64,000 bases of DNA, taken from Staphylococcus sp. GSSP0090 (lineage in GTDB: Bacteria > Bacillota > Bacilli > Staphylococcales > Staphylococcaceae). The notes under the pieces were generated by a model. The model made no database searches, was not told the origin of the DNA, and saw nothing but the letters and a program-made list of their open reading frames with translations. Positions within the stretch are counted from its first letter, which is position 1; each line of letters opens with the position of its first letter. Location of the stretch: contig NZ_JACBFD010000034.1 of NCBI RefSeq assembly GCF_013391405.1, forward strand, positions 20,084-84,083, written 5' to 3'. The position numbers and the translations under genes were made by a program. Of this stretch, positions 28,577 through 37,217 are shown one piece after another.

Positions 28577-29533
28577 ATGAATAAATTTGAATTAAATGAA
28601 AATATCATATTTGAGAATCAAGAACGAATCTATATTAATACTAATAATGAAAAAAATGTTTTAGAACTAGCAAGGACAAATGAAAAAGTTAAAGAAAAAT
28701 ATAAAGAACTGCTTAGAAATGACTATATATTATATTTACATAAGGAAAATGTATCAAGGTTTTGTAAGAGGGAGAATGTGAATAAATTATTCACCAAGGA
28801 ACATAAATTCCATCAATATAAAGATATATTTTATAGATTGAAAGAACCGGTAGGACGAAAAATTAATGATAAAGCAACTAAAAAATTATTGGTAGTATTT
28901 GCAAAAATGCCTGGCGCAGAACAATATGACAGCGCAAAAATTCCACATAGAATGCTACCGCCATTCTTTGAAGACATAGGAAGAAGTCTTGCGAAAAACG
29001 TTTATATAATGAGATTAATGGATTTAAATGTGTCTCATGGTTCTCATTATATAAATACGATAAATTACCCGAATTATGAAGAAGATTTACAAGATGCTAT
29101 TAGTAAGGTAATAAAGGATTTAGATATAAGAAAAGAAAATGTCGTTTTTTATGGAGTATCTAGAGGAGGAGCAGGAGCCATTTATCATGGTACGGCTTTA
29201 GATTATAAAACTTTGGCAGTAGATCCTATCGTTAATATTGGAGGTAAATTATATGGTAATGATCGTAGATTATTAAATGGGCTACGAAAAGAAGATTTGA
29301 TTCCTGATATTAATGAAAACGTGGCAAATACAAATGATTTTAAAAAAGTAGTTATTTGTAGTGAAAATGTAAATAACTATTATGAGCAAGTAATGAGAGT
29401 TGATTCAAATAAAATTCAATTGCTGAACATGCCTGATGATAATATCACATCTCACCCACAAGTTTCCCCTAACACTGTTCCAGAACAACTTATGATATTA
29501 AACGCTTTACTCACAGGTTTTAATTTGGATTAA
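28577..29533 (+). CDS. XcbB/CpsF-family capsular polysaccharide biosynthesis protein
   Basis: A 318-residue protein that I place in the XcbB/CpsF family found beside capsule and teichoic-acid-like phosphotransferases. Its C-terminal half has an alpha/beta-hydrolase-like nucleophile elbow GVSRGGAGA (about residues 193-201) and a later conserved SHPQVSPNTVPEQL (about 296-309) that could carry the histidine, so an esterase or acyl-transfer role is possible. The N-terminal 100 residues are lysine-rich and helical. It has no signal peptide. Very AT-rich codon use differs from the flanking genes. It precedes a GT2-TagF fusion by 28 bases and surely shares its transcript. Confidence 0.72.
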   Translation: MNKFELNENIIFENQERIYINTNNEKNVLELARTNEKVKEKYKELLRNDYILYLHKENVSRFCKRENVNKLFTKEHKFHQYKDIFYRLKEPVGRKINDKATKKLLVVFAKMPGAEQYDSAKIPHRMLPPFFEDIGRSLAKNVYIMRLMDLNVSHGSHYINTINYPNYEEDLQDAISKVIKDLDIRKENVVFYGVSRGGAGAIYHGTALDYKTLAVDPIVNIGGKLYGNDRRLLNGLRKEDLIPDINENVANTNDFKKVVICSENVNNYYEQVMRVDSNKIQLLNMPDDNITSHPQVSPNTVPEQLMILNALLTGFNLD

Positions 29534-29561
29534 ATAAAAAATTTTAAGGAGAGAAATTTTA

Positions 29562-32234
29562 ATGGAACTAAAACCAATTGGAGATATTCAGGAATTTGAC
29601 TATGATTTAACTATATTAATACCCGTGTATAATGCTGAAAACTTTATAGAAGATACGATTAAATCAGTTATTAAACAAAATATAAAGGATAAAACATACG
29701 AGGTTATACTTATTAATGACGGTTCAAATGATAGAAGTAATGAAATATGTGAAAAATATACTAATATATACGATAACTTTAAATATTATTATCATAGTAA
29801 TAAAGGTGTTTCATATACAAGAAATAGAGGTCTTAATTTAGCTAAAGGAAAATATATATTATTTTTAGATGCAGATGATTTACTTGCTCAAGGTACACTT
29901 ATCAGTGTTATAAATGCATTCGATCATTTTAAAGATGAAGCTGATTTACTTGCTTATCCACTTTACAAAAAAATAAATGACTATATTACGTCACATGTTA
30001 GAAACAAAGAGTTTACTAAAAAGGGAAAAGTGAACATATATGATATTGAAGATTTTCCAAATTTAAATCAATGTACGATGAATATAGTGATTAAGAATTT
30101 ACCTAGTTCAGAAAAAGTGTATTTCAATGAAAATTTAAAACAATCTGAAGATGCGTTATTTAATACTAGTATGATAATGAAAAAAGGGAAAATTATTTTT
30201 TCAAAAGAAGGTGGATATTTATATAATATTGCACATGATTCTGCTGTTAATCATTATAAAAACCCAGTAGATATAAAAGATATGTTATTAGAGTATTTTG
30301 AAAAATTGATTTCAATTTCTTTAAATAAAGAAACTAATGAAATACCTAAATATGTACAAAGCATGATATTATATGAACTAAATTGGCGTTTTGTGCAAAA
30401 TACGTTATTCCCAAATCATTTGAGTGAAGAAAAATTTTCTGAATGGATGGATAGAGTAAAACGAATTTTTACAAAAATTGAGATAAGTACTATATTAAAT
30501 AAAAATCTAATGGATTTTTATCATAAAATGTATATCATAAAAACATTCAAAGGTAATATTAACTATATTAATAATTCATATGGGATAACTTTTGAAGCAA
30601 ATGGTACACAAATATTAAAGTATGAAAACATAACTTTAGTTTTTAATAAAATTAAGATAATAGAAGATAGTCTGAATTTTGTTGGGTTTGTTAAGGCTCC
30701 TTTATTAGATATTGCTCCCGAAATAAATTTAATTATTGAAGATGACGATAATATTAAAATAAATGTGCCATTATCTATTTCACCGGCTAGCTATTATAAA
30801 ACTAAAATGGATATTGCTAAATTCTATGGTTTTGATTTTAAATTGAGTTTAAAGAAAAGGAATAAATTTAAATTTTTTGTAGAAATCGGAAATCATAAAT
30901 ACAATGTCACTCATTGGTTTGAAAATAATATTATTTTCAAAAAATATTTAGGGTCAAAATATGTGGTGACGAACAAAAAAATTATATCGTATAATAGTAA
31001 TCCTTTTGAAATTGTAATTGAAAATAAAAAAGATAATAGAGAAAAAGCTAAAAACATCTTAAATCATCAAAAAGAATTAATGTTAAAAGGAAAACAACAT
31101 CAATTGTTAAAATTTGAAAAAACCAAAAAATTCATACAACCTATTTTGAAAAACAAAAAAATATGGCTTTATAATGATCGTGTTGGTGTATTAGATAATG
31201 CTTATTATCAATTTATGCATGATGTTAAGAAAAGAGATGGTATTAAAAGATACTATGTAATTAGAAAAGAGGATATAGGTAATCCAAAATTTCCTGATGA
31301 AAATATAGTTGAATATGGTTCATTAAAGCATAAAGTTTTATATTATTATGCAGATTTAATTTTAACTTCATTTAAAGAATTCATTGAATATTCTCCACTT
31401 TCATATAGAGCAAATAATTTATTTTACTCTGAAATGACTTCAAAGGTAATTTATTTACAACATGGTGTATTAAATGCACATACACCTTGGTTATATGGCA
31501 AACATGTCACTAGTTTCGATAAATTTTTAATTTCAAGTCATTTTGAAAAAGAGAATTTGTTAAATAACTATGGATATAAAGAAAGTGATTTATTAGAATC
31601 AGGGATGCCTAGATTAGATAATATAGTTGCTAAAGATAAAAAGAAAAAAATCTTGTTAGCTCCCTCATGGAGAAAATCTTTTGTTAATGAAGAAACAGGC
31701 TTAAATAGAACTATAAATATAGATTCATTTAAAAAATCAAACTACTATCAAGGACTGTCTAATATTATTAATTCTACTAAATTAGATAAAATACTTGAAA
31801 AATATGGTTATACTTTAGATGTGAAAATGCATCCTATTTTTATTGAACAATCTTCACTATTTGAAACGGATAAGAAAAATATCAATGTTTTAAATAAAGA
31901 CACAAATTTTAATTTAAATGATTATGAATTATTTATTACAGATTTTTCATCTTATATGTTTGATTTTATAAAATCTATGACAAAGATTGTATTCTTTATG
32001 CCAGATTATGAATATTTTTTAAGTGGAAATCATATATATAATAAATTAGATTTTGATGTATCAAAATTTAGTGGAATATATACAAGAAGCGCTGATTTAA
32101 TTAATTATATTGAAAAGGAAATAGTTAATAATTTTAATATAAATGGAAGTATTTATAATTTATATAACGATTTTTACTTTAAACATGTCGGGTACAAAGA
32201 TCATCTGTATAACGAATTAAAGAAAATTCAATAA
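29562..32234 (+). CDS. Glycosyltransferase (GT2) - CDP-glycerol glycerophosphotransferase (TagF-like) fusion
   Basis: An 890-residue two-domain enzyme for a phosphate-containing glycopolymer. The N-terminal GT-A domain (about residues 15-230) has TILIPVYNAENFIEDTI and the metal-binding DADD at about 103-106. A beta-rich linker region spans about 350-470. The C-terminal third is TagB/TagF-like, with LQHGVLNAHTPW (about 631), LLAPSWRKS (about 697) and ITDFSSYMFDF (about 790). Such fusions polymerise or decorate teichoic-acid or capsule chains with sugar and polyol phosphate at the inner membrane face. Codon use is markedly AT-rich, suggesting acquisition. It pairs with the XcbB-like gene upstream. 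Donor specificity is unknown. Confidence 0.85.
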   Translation: MELKPIGDIQEFDYDLTILIPVYNAENFIEDTIKSVIKQNIKDKTYEVILINDGSNDRSNEICEKYTNIYDNFKYYYHSNKGVSYTRNRGLNLAKGKYILFLDADDLLAQGTLISVINAFDHFKDEADLLAYPLYKKINDYITSHVRNKEFTKKGKVNIYDIEDFPNLNQCTMNIVIKNLPSSEKVYFNENLKQSEDALFNTSMIMKKGKIIFSKEGGYLYNIAHDSAVNHYKNPVDIKDMLLEYFEKLISISLNKETNEIPKYVQSMILYELNWRFVQNTLFPNHLSEEKFSEWMDRVKRIFTKIEISTILNKNLMDFYHKMYIIKTFKGNINYINNSYGITFEANGTQILKYENITLVFNKIKIIEDSLNFVGFVKAPLLDIAPEINLIIEDDDNIKINVPLSISPASYYKTKMDIAKFYGFDFKLSLKKRNKFKFFVEIGNHKYNVTHWFENNIIFKKYLGSKYVVTNKKIISYNSNPFEIVIENKKDNREKAKNILNHQKELMLKGKQHQLLKFEKTKKFIQPILKNKKIWLYNDRVGVLDNAYYQFMHDVKKRDGIKRYYVIRKEDIGNPKFPDENIVEYGSLKHKVLYYYADLILTSFKEFIEYSPLSYRANNLFYSEMTSKVIYLQHGVLNAHTPWLYGKHVTSFDKFLISSHFEKENLLNNYGYKESDLLESGMPRLDNIVAKDKKKKILLAPSWRKSFVNEETGLNRTINIDSFKKSNYYQGLSNIINSTKLDKILEKYGYTLDVKMHPIFIEQSSLFETDKKNINVLNKDTNFNLNDYELFITDFSSYMFDFIKSMTKIVFFMPDYEYFLSGNHIYNKLDFDVSKFSGIYTRSADLINYIEKEIVNNFNINGSIYNLYNDFYFKHVGYKDHLYNELKKIQ

Positions 32235-32349
32235 ATATATTTAAATGAATTTTAATTTGCAATTTTCACAAAGTAATTATATTTTCAACCTATTTAATCA
32301 TATAGTATGATATTGATATTAAATAAATATTGATATAAGGATGTTATAT

Positions 32350-33189
32350 ATGAAATCAATCTTACTTGTAGGTCAGTCGAATATGGCGGGGCGTGGTTTT
32401 ATAGATGAAGTGGCGCCCATCATTGATGAACGTATCATGATGTTAAGAAATGGAAGATGGCAAATGATGGAGGAGCCGATACATAATGATCGCTCGGTTG
32501 CTGGTATTGGTCCGGCTGCTTCTTTTGCAAAATTATGGTTAGACGAACATCCAAATGAAACAATTGGATTGATACCTTGTGCAGATGGTGGTACAACCAT
32601 TGATGATTGGGCACCGAGTCAAACGCTGGCAAGACATGCTGTAACAGAAGCGACGTTTGCTCAAGAAACAAGTGATATCATTGGTATACTATGGCATCAA
32701 GGTGAGAGTGACAGTTTAAATCAACGTTACCAAGACTATGATAAGAAATTGAAAACATTGATTAGTTATTTTAGAGAGCAGTTAAATGTTCCTGATGTGC
32801 CTTTTATCGTTGGCTTATTGCCTGATTATTTGGGTAAAGCAGCATTTGGTCAAAGTGCAGTGGAATATAATCAAATCAATGAAGCGCTGAAACAAGTGGC
32901 TGAAACAACTGAAAATAGTTATTACGTAACGGCTCAGGATATAACGGCTAATCCAGATGCCATTCATATGAACGCGAAGTCGCAACGCTTGTTGGGTATG
33001 CGTTATTATGCTGCGTTTTCAAGACAAACACATATTAATCAGCCATTATCTGAAGAACAAGATGCTGAAACATTACTTTATAAAGAGCATTATACAAAGA
33101 ATGAACAAATGTATATACTAGTATCAAAATTTTCAAAGAATGAAATCACATACGAAGCATTTATTGAGGGAATGGGTCATCTCCAATAG
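32350..33189 (+). CDS. SGNH-hydrolase / sialate O-acetylesterase-like protein
   Basis: A 279-residue predicted serine esterase. The block I nucleophile is in VGQSNMAGRG (Ser near residue 10), block III in LWHQGESDS (about 113-121) and the C-terminal histidine in DAIHMNAKS (about 203-211), as in the carbohydrate-esterase family that deacetylates sialic acids or xylans. There is no signal peptide, so it is probably cytoplasmic. I chose ATG 32350 with AAGG nine bases upstream; an ATG at 32341 overlaps that site. It follows the glycopolymer cassette but has normal base composition, so a functional link is only possible. Confidence 0.82.
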   Translation: MKSILLVGQSNMAGRGFIDEVAPIIDERIMMLRNGRWQMMEEPIHNDRSVAGIGPAASFAKLWLDEHPNETIGLIPCADGGTTIDDWAPSQTLARHAVTEATFAQETSDIIGILWHQGESDSLNQRYQDYDKKLKTLISYFREQLNVPDVPFIVGLLPDYLGKAAFGQSAVEYNQINEALKQVAETTENSYYVTAQDITANPDAIHMNAKSQRLLGMRYYAAFSRQTHINQPLSEEQDAETLLYKEHYTKNEQMYILVSKFSKNEITYEAFIEGMGHLQ

Positions 33190-33302
33190 CAACGCATTTC
33201 CTGGGAAATGATAGCACCACACCACGTCACTTAATTAAATCACTAATTTACTTTCTTTTAGGGTAAGTAGAATAGTGAACAATAAATAATGAGGTGAAGA
33301 AA

Positions 33303-33779
33303 ATGGCTAATGTTTCAATTAAACGTGTGGCAATCACTGGTGTCGTAGGTGGTTTGTTAGCCGGCGCTGTAAAAATGGGCTGGGAAGCTTTATTACCACC
33401 ACGTACACCAGAAAGAGATGAGGAACCGCCTCCTGTCACAATGATGAAAGTATTCAATGTGCCTGACAGTGTGCGTAATGCATCTTACGTATATAATGAT
33501 AATGAAGTGCCTTTAGCGGTGATGGGGATACATTACGGATTCTCTGTTGTCAATGCGACATTATATGCATTGTTAAGTGAGCAATCTGAATCCGTTTCTA
33601 CTTGGAAAGGTGGCTTGTTTGGCATAGGTGTCCATGTGATATTCCATGAATTTGTCTTGCCAAAACTTAAACTTACACCAGCACGAGATGAACTTCCGCC
33701 TGAAGAGCATTTCTCAGAATTGCTTGGCCATATTGTATGGATGTATACCATTGATTTAGTAAGAACATCTGTGAAATAA
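33303..33779 (+). CDS. YagU family protein (DUF1440)
   Basis: A 158-residue membrane protein of the YagU family, linked in E. coli to acid tolerance; the molecular role is unknown. The N-terminal helix VAITGVVGGLLAGAVKMGWE (about residues 9-28) is followed by the family PPRTPERDEEPPP segment. Two further hydrophobic stretches lie near residues 68-85 and 98-112. ATG 33303 is preceded by GAGGTGA; an in-frame GTG at 33294 overlaps that site and is not used. It converges with a YdhR-like gene across a shared terminator. Confidence 0.85.
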   Translation: MANVSIKRVAITGVVGGLLAGAVKMGWEALLPPRTPERDEEPPPVTMMKVFNVPDSVRNASYVYNDNEVPLAVMGIHYGFSVVNATLYALLSEQSESVSTWKGGLFGIGVHVIFHEFVLPKLKLTPARDELPPEEHFSELLGHIVWMYTIDLVRTSVK

Positions 33780-33794
33780 CTTAAAATATAAAAC

Positions 33795-33846
33795 AACGTC
33801 CCCCTTAATGAATCACGACATCGTGTCTCATTGTGGGGGACGTTTT
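33795..33846. terminator. Bidirectional terminator between convergent genes
   Basis: AACGTCCCCC (33795-33804) pairs with GGGGGACGTT (33835-33844), with an inner CACGA-CATCGTG dyad and T/A flanks. Confidence 0.85.
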
Positions 33847-33852
33847 GTAGTA

Positions 33853-34158
33853 TCAATCGATACGTCCATTGGTAATCATTGTAAGCCCTTCGTTAATATC
33901 AAAGTATTTAGCATTTACTTCTGAAACACCCATTGATTTCAATCGTGAACGGTGCATCGTTAAATATTGTTGTGCGTTGTCGTAACTATCGAAAGCGTAA
34001 ATACCACCAGCTTCTTTTTCAGATTCATTTTCTGTCCAAATTTTCCACAAAAAACCTGGTTCATCATTGATGGACTTCGCAAGATCTTCAAATTGTTGAG
34101 CCATTTCATCTCCAAAAGGGCCTTCTAATGGAAAATCTACTTGCAAAATTGTGACCAT
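33853..34158 (-). CDS. YdhR-like monooxygenase / ABM-domain protein
   Basis: A 101-residue protein matching the YdhR family of small dimeric alpha/beta-barrel (ABM-like) proteins. Signatures are ILQVDFPLEGPFGDEM at the start, EPGFLWKIWTENE in the middle and GGIYAFDSYDNAQQYL. These are thought to act on small aromatic or isoprenoid molecules, but no activity is certain. The ribosome-binding site is GAAAGGATG on the minus strand. It is transcribed alone. Confidence 0.85.
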   Translation of the reverse strand: MVTILQVDFPLEGPFGDEMAQQFEDLAKSINDEPGFLWKIWTENESEKEAGGIYAFDSYDNAQQYLTMHRSRLKSMGVSEVNAKYFDINEGLTMITNGRID

Positions 34159-34598
34159 AAATCAACATCCTTTCAATATTAAAGTTTTATAATTCTATCA
34201 TACGTATATTTTTGACAGGAAGGTACCAACAAATATCGGAAAATGTTGAATATATTATGATTCCCTATATTAAATAATCTCGAAATTGTTTTGCATCAGA
34301 AAATAATGCATGTAAGTCAGACGTTAATTAATATGCCTAAAACAAACCAATGATCGCATTTAAAAGGAGAACCATAATCAATAGTTGATAATCTTGTGTT
34401 GTCACTTGAAGCTCCCCCTTATGTATTGCAGCAATATGGCATTTATATTTATCAATAAAAAATATATAAATATGATTTATTAAAAAATTAATTCAGACTA
34501 TGAGATTCATTTTAAAAAAAATTAATCACAAAGACAATAAACCGCTTTCATTATTAAAAATAATGTGCGAACGTGTTTATTAAATATCTTATATATTC
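34159..34598. other. Gap upstream of the IsaB-like promoter
   Basis: Apart from the candidate 22-residue peptide frame at 34337-34405 on the minus strand, I see no gene here. The segment 34440-34600 is A/T-rich and unstructured to the eye. Confidence 0.5.
34337..34405 (-). CDS. Candidate 22-residue hydrophobic peptide
   Basis: A GTG-initiated frame on the minus strand encodes MTTQDYQLLIMVLLLNAIIG plus LF, a single membrane-spanning peptide. A strong AAGGGGGAG ribosome-binding site lies about 6 bases upstream (near 34411-34419). Size and make-up recall type I toxin peptides or small membrane regulators, but I recognise no family. It stands alone in a long gap. Confidence 0.4.
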   Translation of the reverse strand: MTTQDYQLLIMVLLLNAIIGLF

Positions 34599-34626
34599 TT
34601 GCAATTATAGATATTTGGTGTATGAT
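34599..34626 (+). promoter_or_regulatory. Promoter of IsaB-like gene 1
   Basis: TTGCAA (34599-34604) and TATGAT (34621-34626) with 16-bp spacing. The start codon is 263 bases downstream, so the mRNA would have a long leader. Confidence 0.5.
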
Positions 34627-34632
34627 TAAAGT

Positions 34633-34888
34633 GAATTATTACACTTTGGTCAAAAGGGAACTACGAACTAAGGGGTGATTTTCGAAATCGTTCATTCATT
34701 TTCTTGTGAAAATCGGATTCATAGTTTGCACCTAAATGCTATCGAAATGTACCTTAGCTAAGCGACCTTTTCACACAAAATGAACGTTAACTAACTATTA
34801 GTGATAAGTTGATGTACCAGTGTTTGATTGCATTATGTATTGCTCAAATTTTGCCAAAAGGGATTCAAAAAATAAGGAGTGATTTATT
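34633..34888 (+). promoter_or_regulatory. Long structured 5' leader of the isaB-like pair
   Basis: About 255 bases with several complementary segments and no open frame. GATTTTC (about 34677-34683) pairs with GAAAATC (about 34709-34715). CGTTCATT (about 34689-34696) can alternatively pair with AATGAACG (about 34779-34786). CTTAGCTAAG (about 34753-34762) is a perfect palindrome. AAAGGGATTC recurs near the ribosome-binding site. Competing pairings suggest an mRNA-level control element, but this is unproven. Confidence 0.45.
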
Positions 34889-35473
34889 ATGCGTAAAGTA
34901 GGAAAATTACTTTCAGCAACCATCGTTGTATCAACACTTGTCGTTGGATCTTCAGCAGCTTATATTTCAACGAATAGTACGGAAACACAAGCAGCAGAGC
35001 AAGTACAAAAATGGGGTCATGGTGAAGGTGGCGCAAGCGGTGCAACTGCACAAAGTTCAGCAGATTTAAAAGCACAAACACCTTGGTATAACTATGAAGG
35101 TTATACAACTTATGATCCGTCCTTCACACAAGATTATAATTTTGTCCGTGCGTTAAAATATGACAACGTTTCAATTGATGGTTATAAAGTAGATACAGAT
35201 GCTAAAAAAGAGTTTGACCATAATAAGAAAGTCTATGATACAACAGTAGAATTTAATAGTGATAACGAAGTTGTTCAAATTACGTTCTTCACTAAACCAG
35301 ATTCAGTATCGAAAGCCACATTCAAAAACGCACATACATCTAATGAAATCACTGAGGAAGGTAAATTAGGCAATAAAGATGGTTCGTACGTTAAATATGC
35401 GACGAATGATGGTTTCTATACAGCATTCTTTGATCAAAATGACAGATTAATGGAAGTGACGATTGGACAATAA
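34889..35473 (+). CDS. IsaB-like secreted immunodominant antigen, copy 1
   Basis: A 194-residue secreted protein. The signal peptide runs to about residue 35 (Lys-rich start, hydrophobic core VVSTLVVGSSAAYIS, ending TQAAEQ). A low-complexity KWGHGEGGASGA segment follows. The PWYNYEGYTTYDPSFTQDYN and FVRALKYDNVSIDGYKV region resembles staphylococcal IsaB, a nucleic-acid-binding surface antigen. The C terminus repeats the IsaB pattern FDQNDRLMEVTIG. The ribosome-binding site is AAGGAGTG. It lies 43 bases before a close paralogue and shares its transcript. Confidence 0.8.
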   Translation: MRKVGKLLSATIVVSTLVVGSSAAYISTNSTETQAAEQVQKWGHGEGGASGATAQSSADLKAQTPWYNYEGYTTYDPSFTQDYNFVRALKYDNVSIDGYKVDTDAKKEFDHNKKVYDTTVEFNSDNEVVQITFFTKPDSVSKATFKNAHTSNEITEEGKLGNKDGSYVKYATNDGFYTAFFDQNDRLMEVTIGQ

Positions 35474-35516
35474 AAGACGTCTAAACAATGGTAATCATGA
35501 TTGGAAGTGGATTTAA

Positions 35517-36101
35517 ATGAACAATGTAAAGAAATTACTTTCGTCAACTGTGATGGTTTCAGCACTCGTTGTCGGGTCTTCAGTAGCGTATATTTCAATG
35601 AATAGTACGGACACACAAGCAGCTGAACAAGTACAAAAATGGGGTCATGGTGAAGGTGGCGCAAGCGGTGCAAGTGCACAAATTACAGCAGGATTAAAAG
35701 CACAAACGCCTTGGTATAACTATGAAGGTTATACAACTTATGATCCATCCTTCACACAAGATTATAATTTTGTACGCGCACTAAAATATGACAACGTTTC
35801 AATTAATGGCTACAAAGTCAATCCACACGCAGATAGAGAACCTGTTCGTAGTGAACAAGTTTACGATACGACAGTTGATTTTAATAGTAGTGATGAAGTC
35901 GTCGCTATCACATTTTTAACAAAACCTTATACAACATCTAAAGATACATTTAAAGCAGCACATGCCTCAAATCAAATTGTTAATAGCGGTGAAGCGGACG
36001 AAGGAACATTTTTAGAATATAAAACAAATAAAGGTATTTATACTGCTTATTTTGATCAAAATGATAAATTAATAAAAATAATGATTAGTTATGAAGATTA
36101 A
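35517..36101 (+). CDS. IsaB-like secreted immunodominant antigen, copy 2
   Basis: A paralogue of the preceding gene with the same 194-residue length. The signal region, the HGEGGASGA linker and the PWYNYEGYTTYDPSFTQDYN block are almost identical between copies, while residues beyond about 100 have diverged (for example VNPHADREPVRSEQ in place of VDTDAKKEFDHNKK). The gradient suggests tandem duplication followed by divergence, or gene conversion of the 5' half. It is preceded by GGAAGTGG and followed by a terminator at 36162-36211. The export signal predicts release or loose surface attachment; there is no LPXTG motif. Confidence 0.8.
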   Translation: MNNVKKLLSSTVMVSALVVGSSVAYISMNSTDTQAAEQVQKWGHGEGGASGASAQITAGLKAQTPWYNYEGYTTYDPSFTQDYNFVRALKYDNVSINGYKVNPHADREPVRSEQVYDTTVDFNSSDEVVAITFLTKPYTTSKDTFKAAHASNQIVNSGEADEGTFLEYKTNKGIYTAYFDQNDKLIKIMISYED

Positions 36102-36161
36102 GGTATATATCAAACATGTTAAGTCATGTACTGAGTTGAATCATTTAAGTTAAAGTTGATG

Positions 36162-36211
36162 AGCGAGGTTGAGAAATCAAATGTGAAGGTTTGGTTTTTC
36201 ACTCGCTTTTT
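36162..36211 (+). terminator. Terminator after the IsaB-like pair
   Basis: AGCGAG (36162-36167) pairs with CTCGCT (36202-36207), followed by a T-run to 36211. Inner partial pairing of GAGAAATC with the GGTTTTTC region lengthens the stem. Confidence 0.7.
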
Positions 36212-36217
36212 ATAATT

Positions 36218-36245
36218 TTAATAATAAAGATATTAAAGTTATAAT
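36218..36245 (+). promoter_or_regulatory. Putative bla promoter with dyad
   Basis: TATAAT at 36240-36245 is a consensus -10 box with a poor -35. A TTAATA-N7-TATTAA dyad (36218-36236) sits just upstream, where a LysR-type activator could bind. No BlaI/MecI-type TACA-TGTA operator is visible. Confidence 0.45.
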
Positions 36246-36288
36246 AGTAAATAGATAAAAATTTTAAAAATTAAAAAGAGGGGTTTTA

Positions 36289-37161
36289 ATGATGAATCGA
36301 TATATAAAGAAATGGTTTATTGCGTTTGTTTTAAGTGGTGTATGTTTCATAGGCTTATCAACGATGCATAATGCAATTTATGCGAAAGATATTGATCAAA
36401 TAGAAAATGATTACGATACTCAACTTGGCATTTATGGTATGAATACGGAAAATGGCAAGGAATTTAAACATAATGTAGATGAGCGATTTGCTTTTGCGTC
36501 AACATATAAGGCCATCGCTAGTGGTATATTATTGAATAAAGTAGCTCCATCAGAATTGAATAAAAAAGTTGAAATCAATGAATCAGAGATTGTGGCAAAT
36601 TCACCAGTCACTGAACAATACATAGGTAAAACAATGTCATTAAAGGCTTTGATTAAAGCATCAATGTTGCAAAGTGATAACACAGCGAATAATAAAATTA
36701 TGCAAGAATTGGGTGGTATCAACGGTTTAAAACATGAGTTGGTACAATTAGGCGACCATGTTTCAGAACCACAAAGGTTGGAGCCAGACTTGAATTATTT
36801 TAATCCAAATAGCAAGGCGGATACGACGACACCACAAGCTGCTGCCAAAACATTGAACAGCATTTTAACAAGTAATGAAATGAACGCATCGAACTTGGCA
36901 TTGTTAAAACAAACAATGATAGAAAATAAGACAGGCGATAGCTTGATTAAAGCGGGTATGCCCAAAAGTGATACAGTTGGTGACAAAAGTGGTCAAGCTT
37001 TAACCTATGCGACGCGAAATGATTTAGCTTTTATATATCCTAAAGGTCAAGAAAAGCCAATCATTTTAGCCATTTATTCTAAGAAAGATCAAAAAGATGC
37101 CAAACCAAATGATAAAGTAATTTCAGATTCTGCTAGAGAAGTGATTAAGTATTTAAAGTAG
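36289..37161 (+). CDS. Class A beta-lactamase
   Basis: A serine beta-lactamase hydrolysing penicillins, related to staphylococcal BlaZ but clearly diverged. It has S71-T-Y-K74 (Ambler 70-73), S129-D-N131 (130-132), E165-P-D-L-N169 (the omega loop with general base Glu166) and K233-S-G235 (234-236). The exported segment ends near NAIYAKD. Unlike BlaZ it shows no lipobox cysteine, so it should be cleaved by signal peptidase I and released. Two adjacent ATGs (36289, 36292) follow AGAGGGG. No blaR1 or blaI lies nearby; instead a LysR-type regulator gene follows 56 bases downstream. The surrounding genes look chromosomal. Confidence 0.93.
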   Translation: MMNRYIKKWFIAFVLSGVCFIGLSTMHNAIYAKDIDQIENDYDTQLGIYGMNTENGKEFKHNVDERFAFASTYKAIASGILLNKVAPSELNKKVEINESEIVANSPVTEQYIGKTMSLKALIKASMLQSDNTANNKIMQELGGINGLKHELVQLGDHVSEPQRLEPDLNYFNPNSKADTTTPQAAAKTLNSILTSNEMNASNLALLKQTMIENKTGDSLIKAGMPKSDTVGDKSGQALTYATRNDLAFIYPKGQEKPIILAIYSKKDQKDAKPNDKVISDSAREVIKYLK

Positions 37162-37217
37162 CATCATAAAAGCGTATAATTGTAAGTTAAACAAAGGGTA
37201 ATTCAGAGGAGATTAAA

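Noticed and set aside
33190..34160. Mobile-element or prophage boundary near the AT-rich cassette
   Set aside because: No transposase, integrase, terminal inverted repeats or direct target repeats could be seen at either edge.
36102..36288. BlaI/MecI operator upstream of the beta-lactamase gene
   Set aside because: No TACA-N2-TGTA-type dyad could be found; only the TTAATA-N7-TATTAA dyad is present.
36289..36400. Lipoprotein signal in the beta-lactamase
   Set aside because: A cysteine follows LSGV in the signal peptide, but the -1 residue is Val rather than Gly/Ala/Ser, so the lipobox rule is not met.
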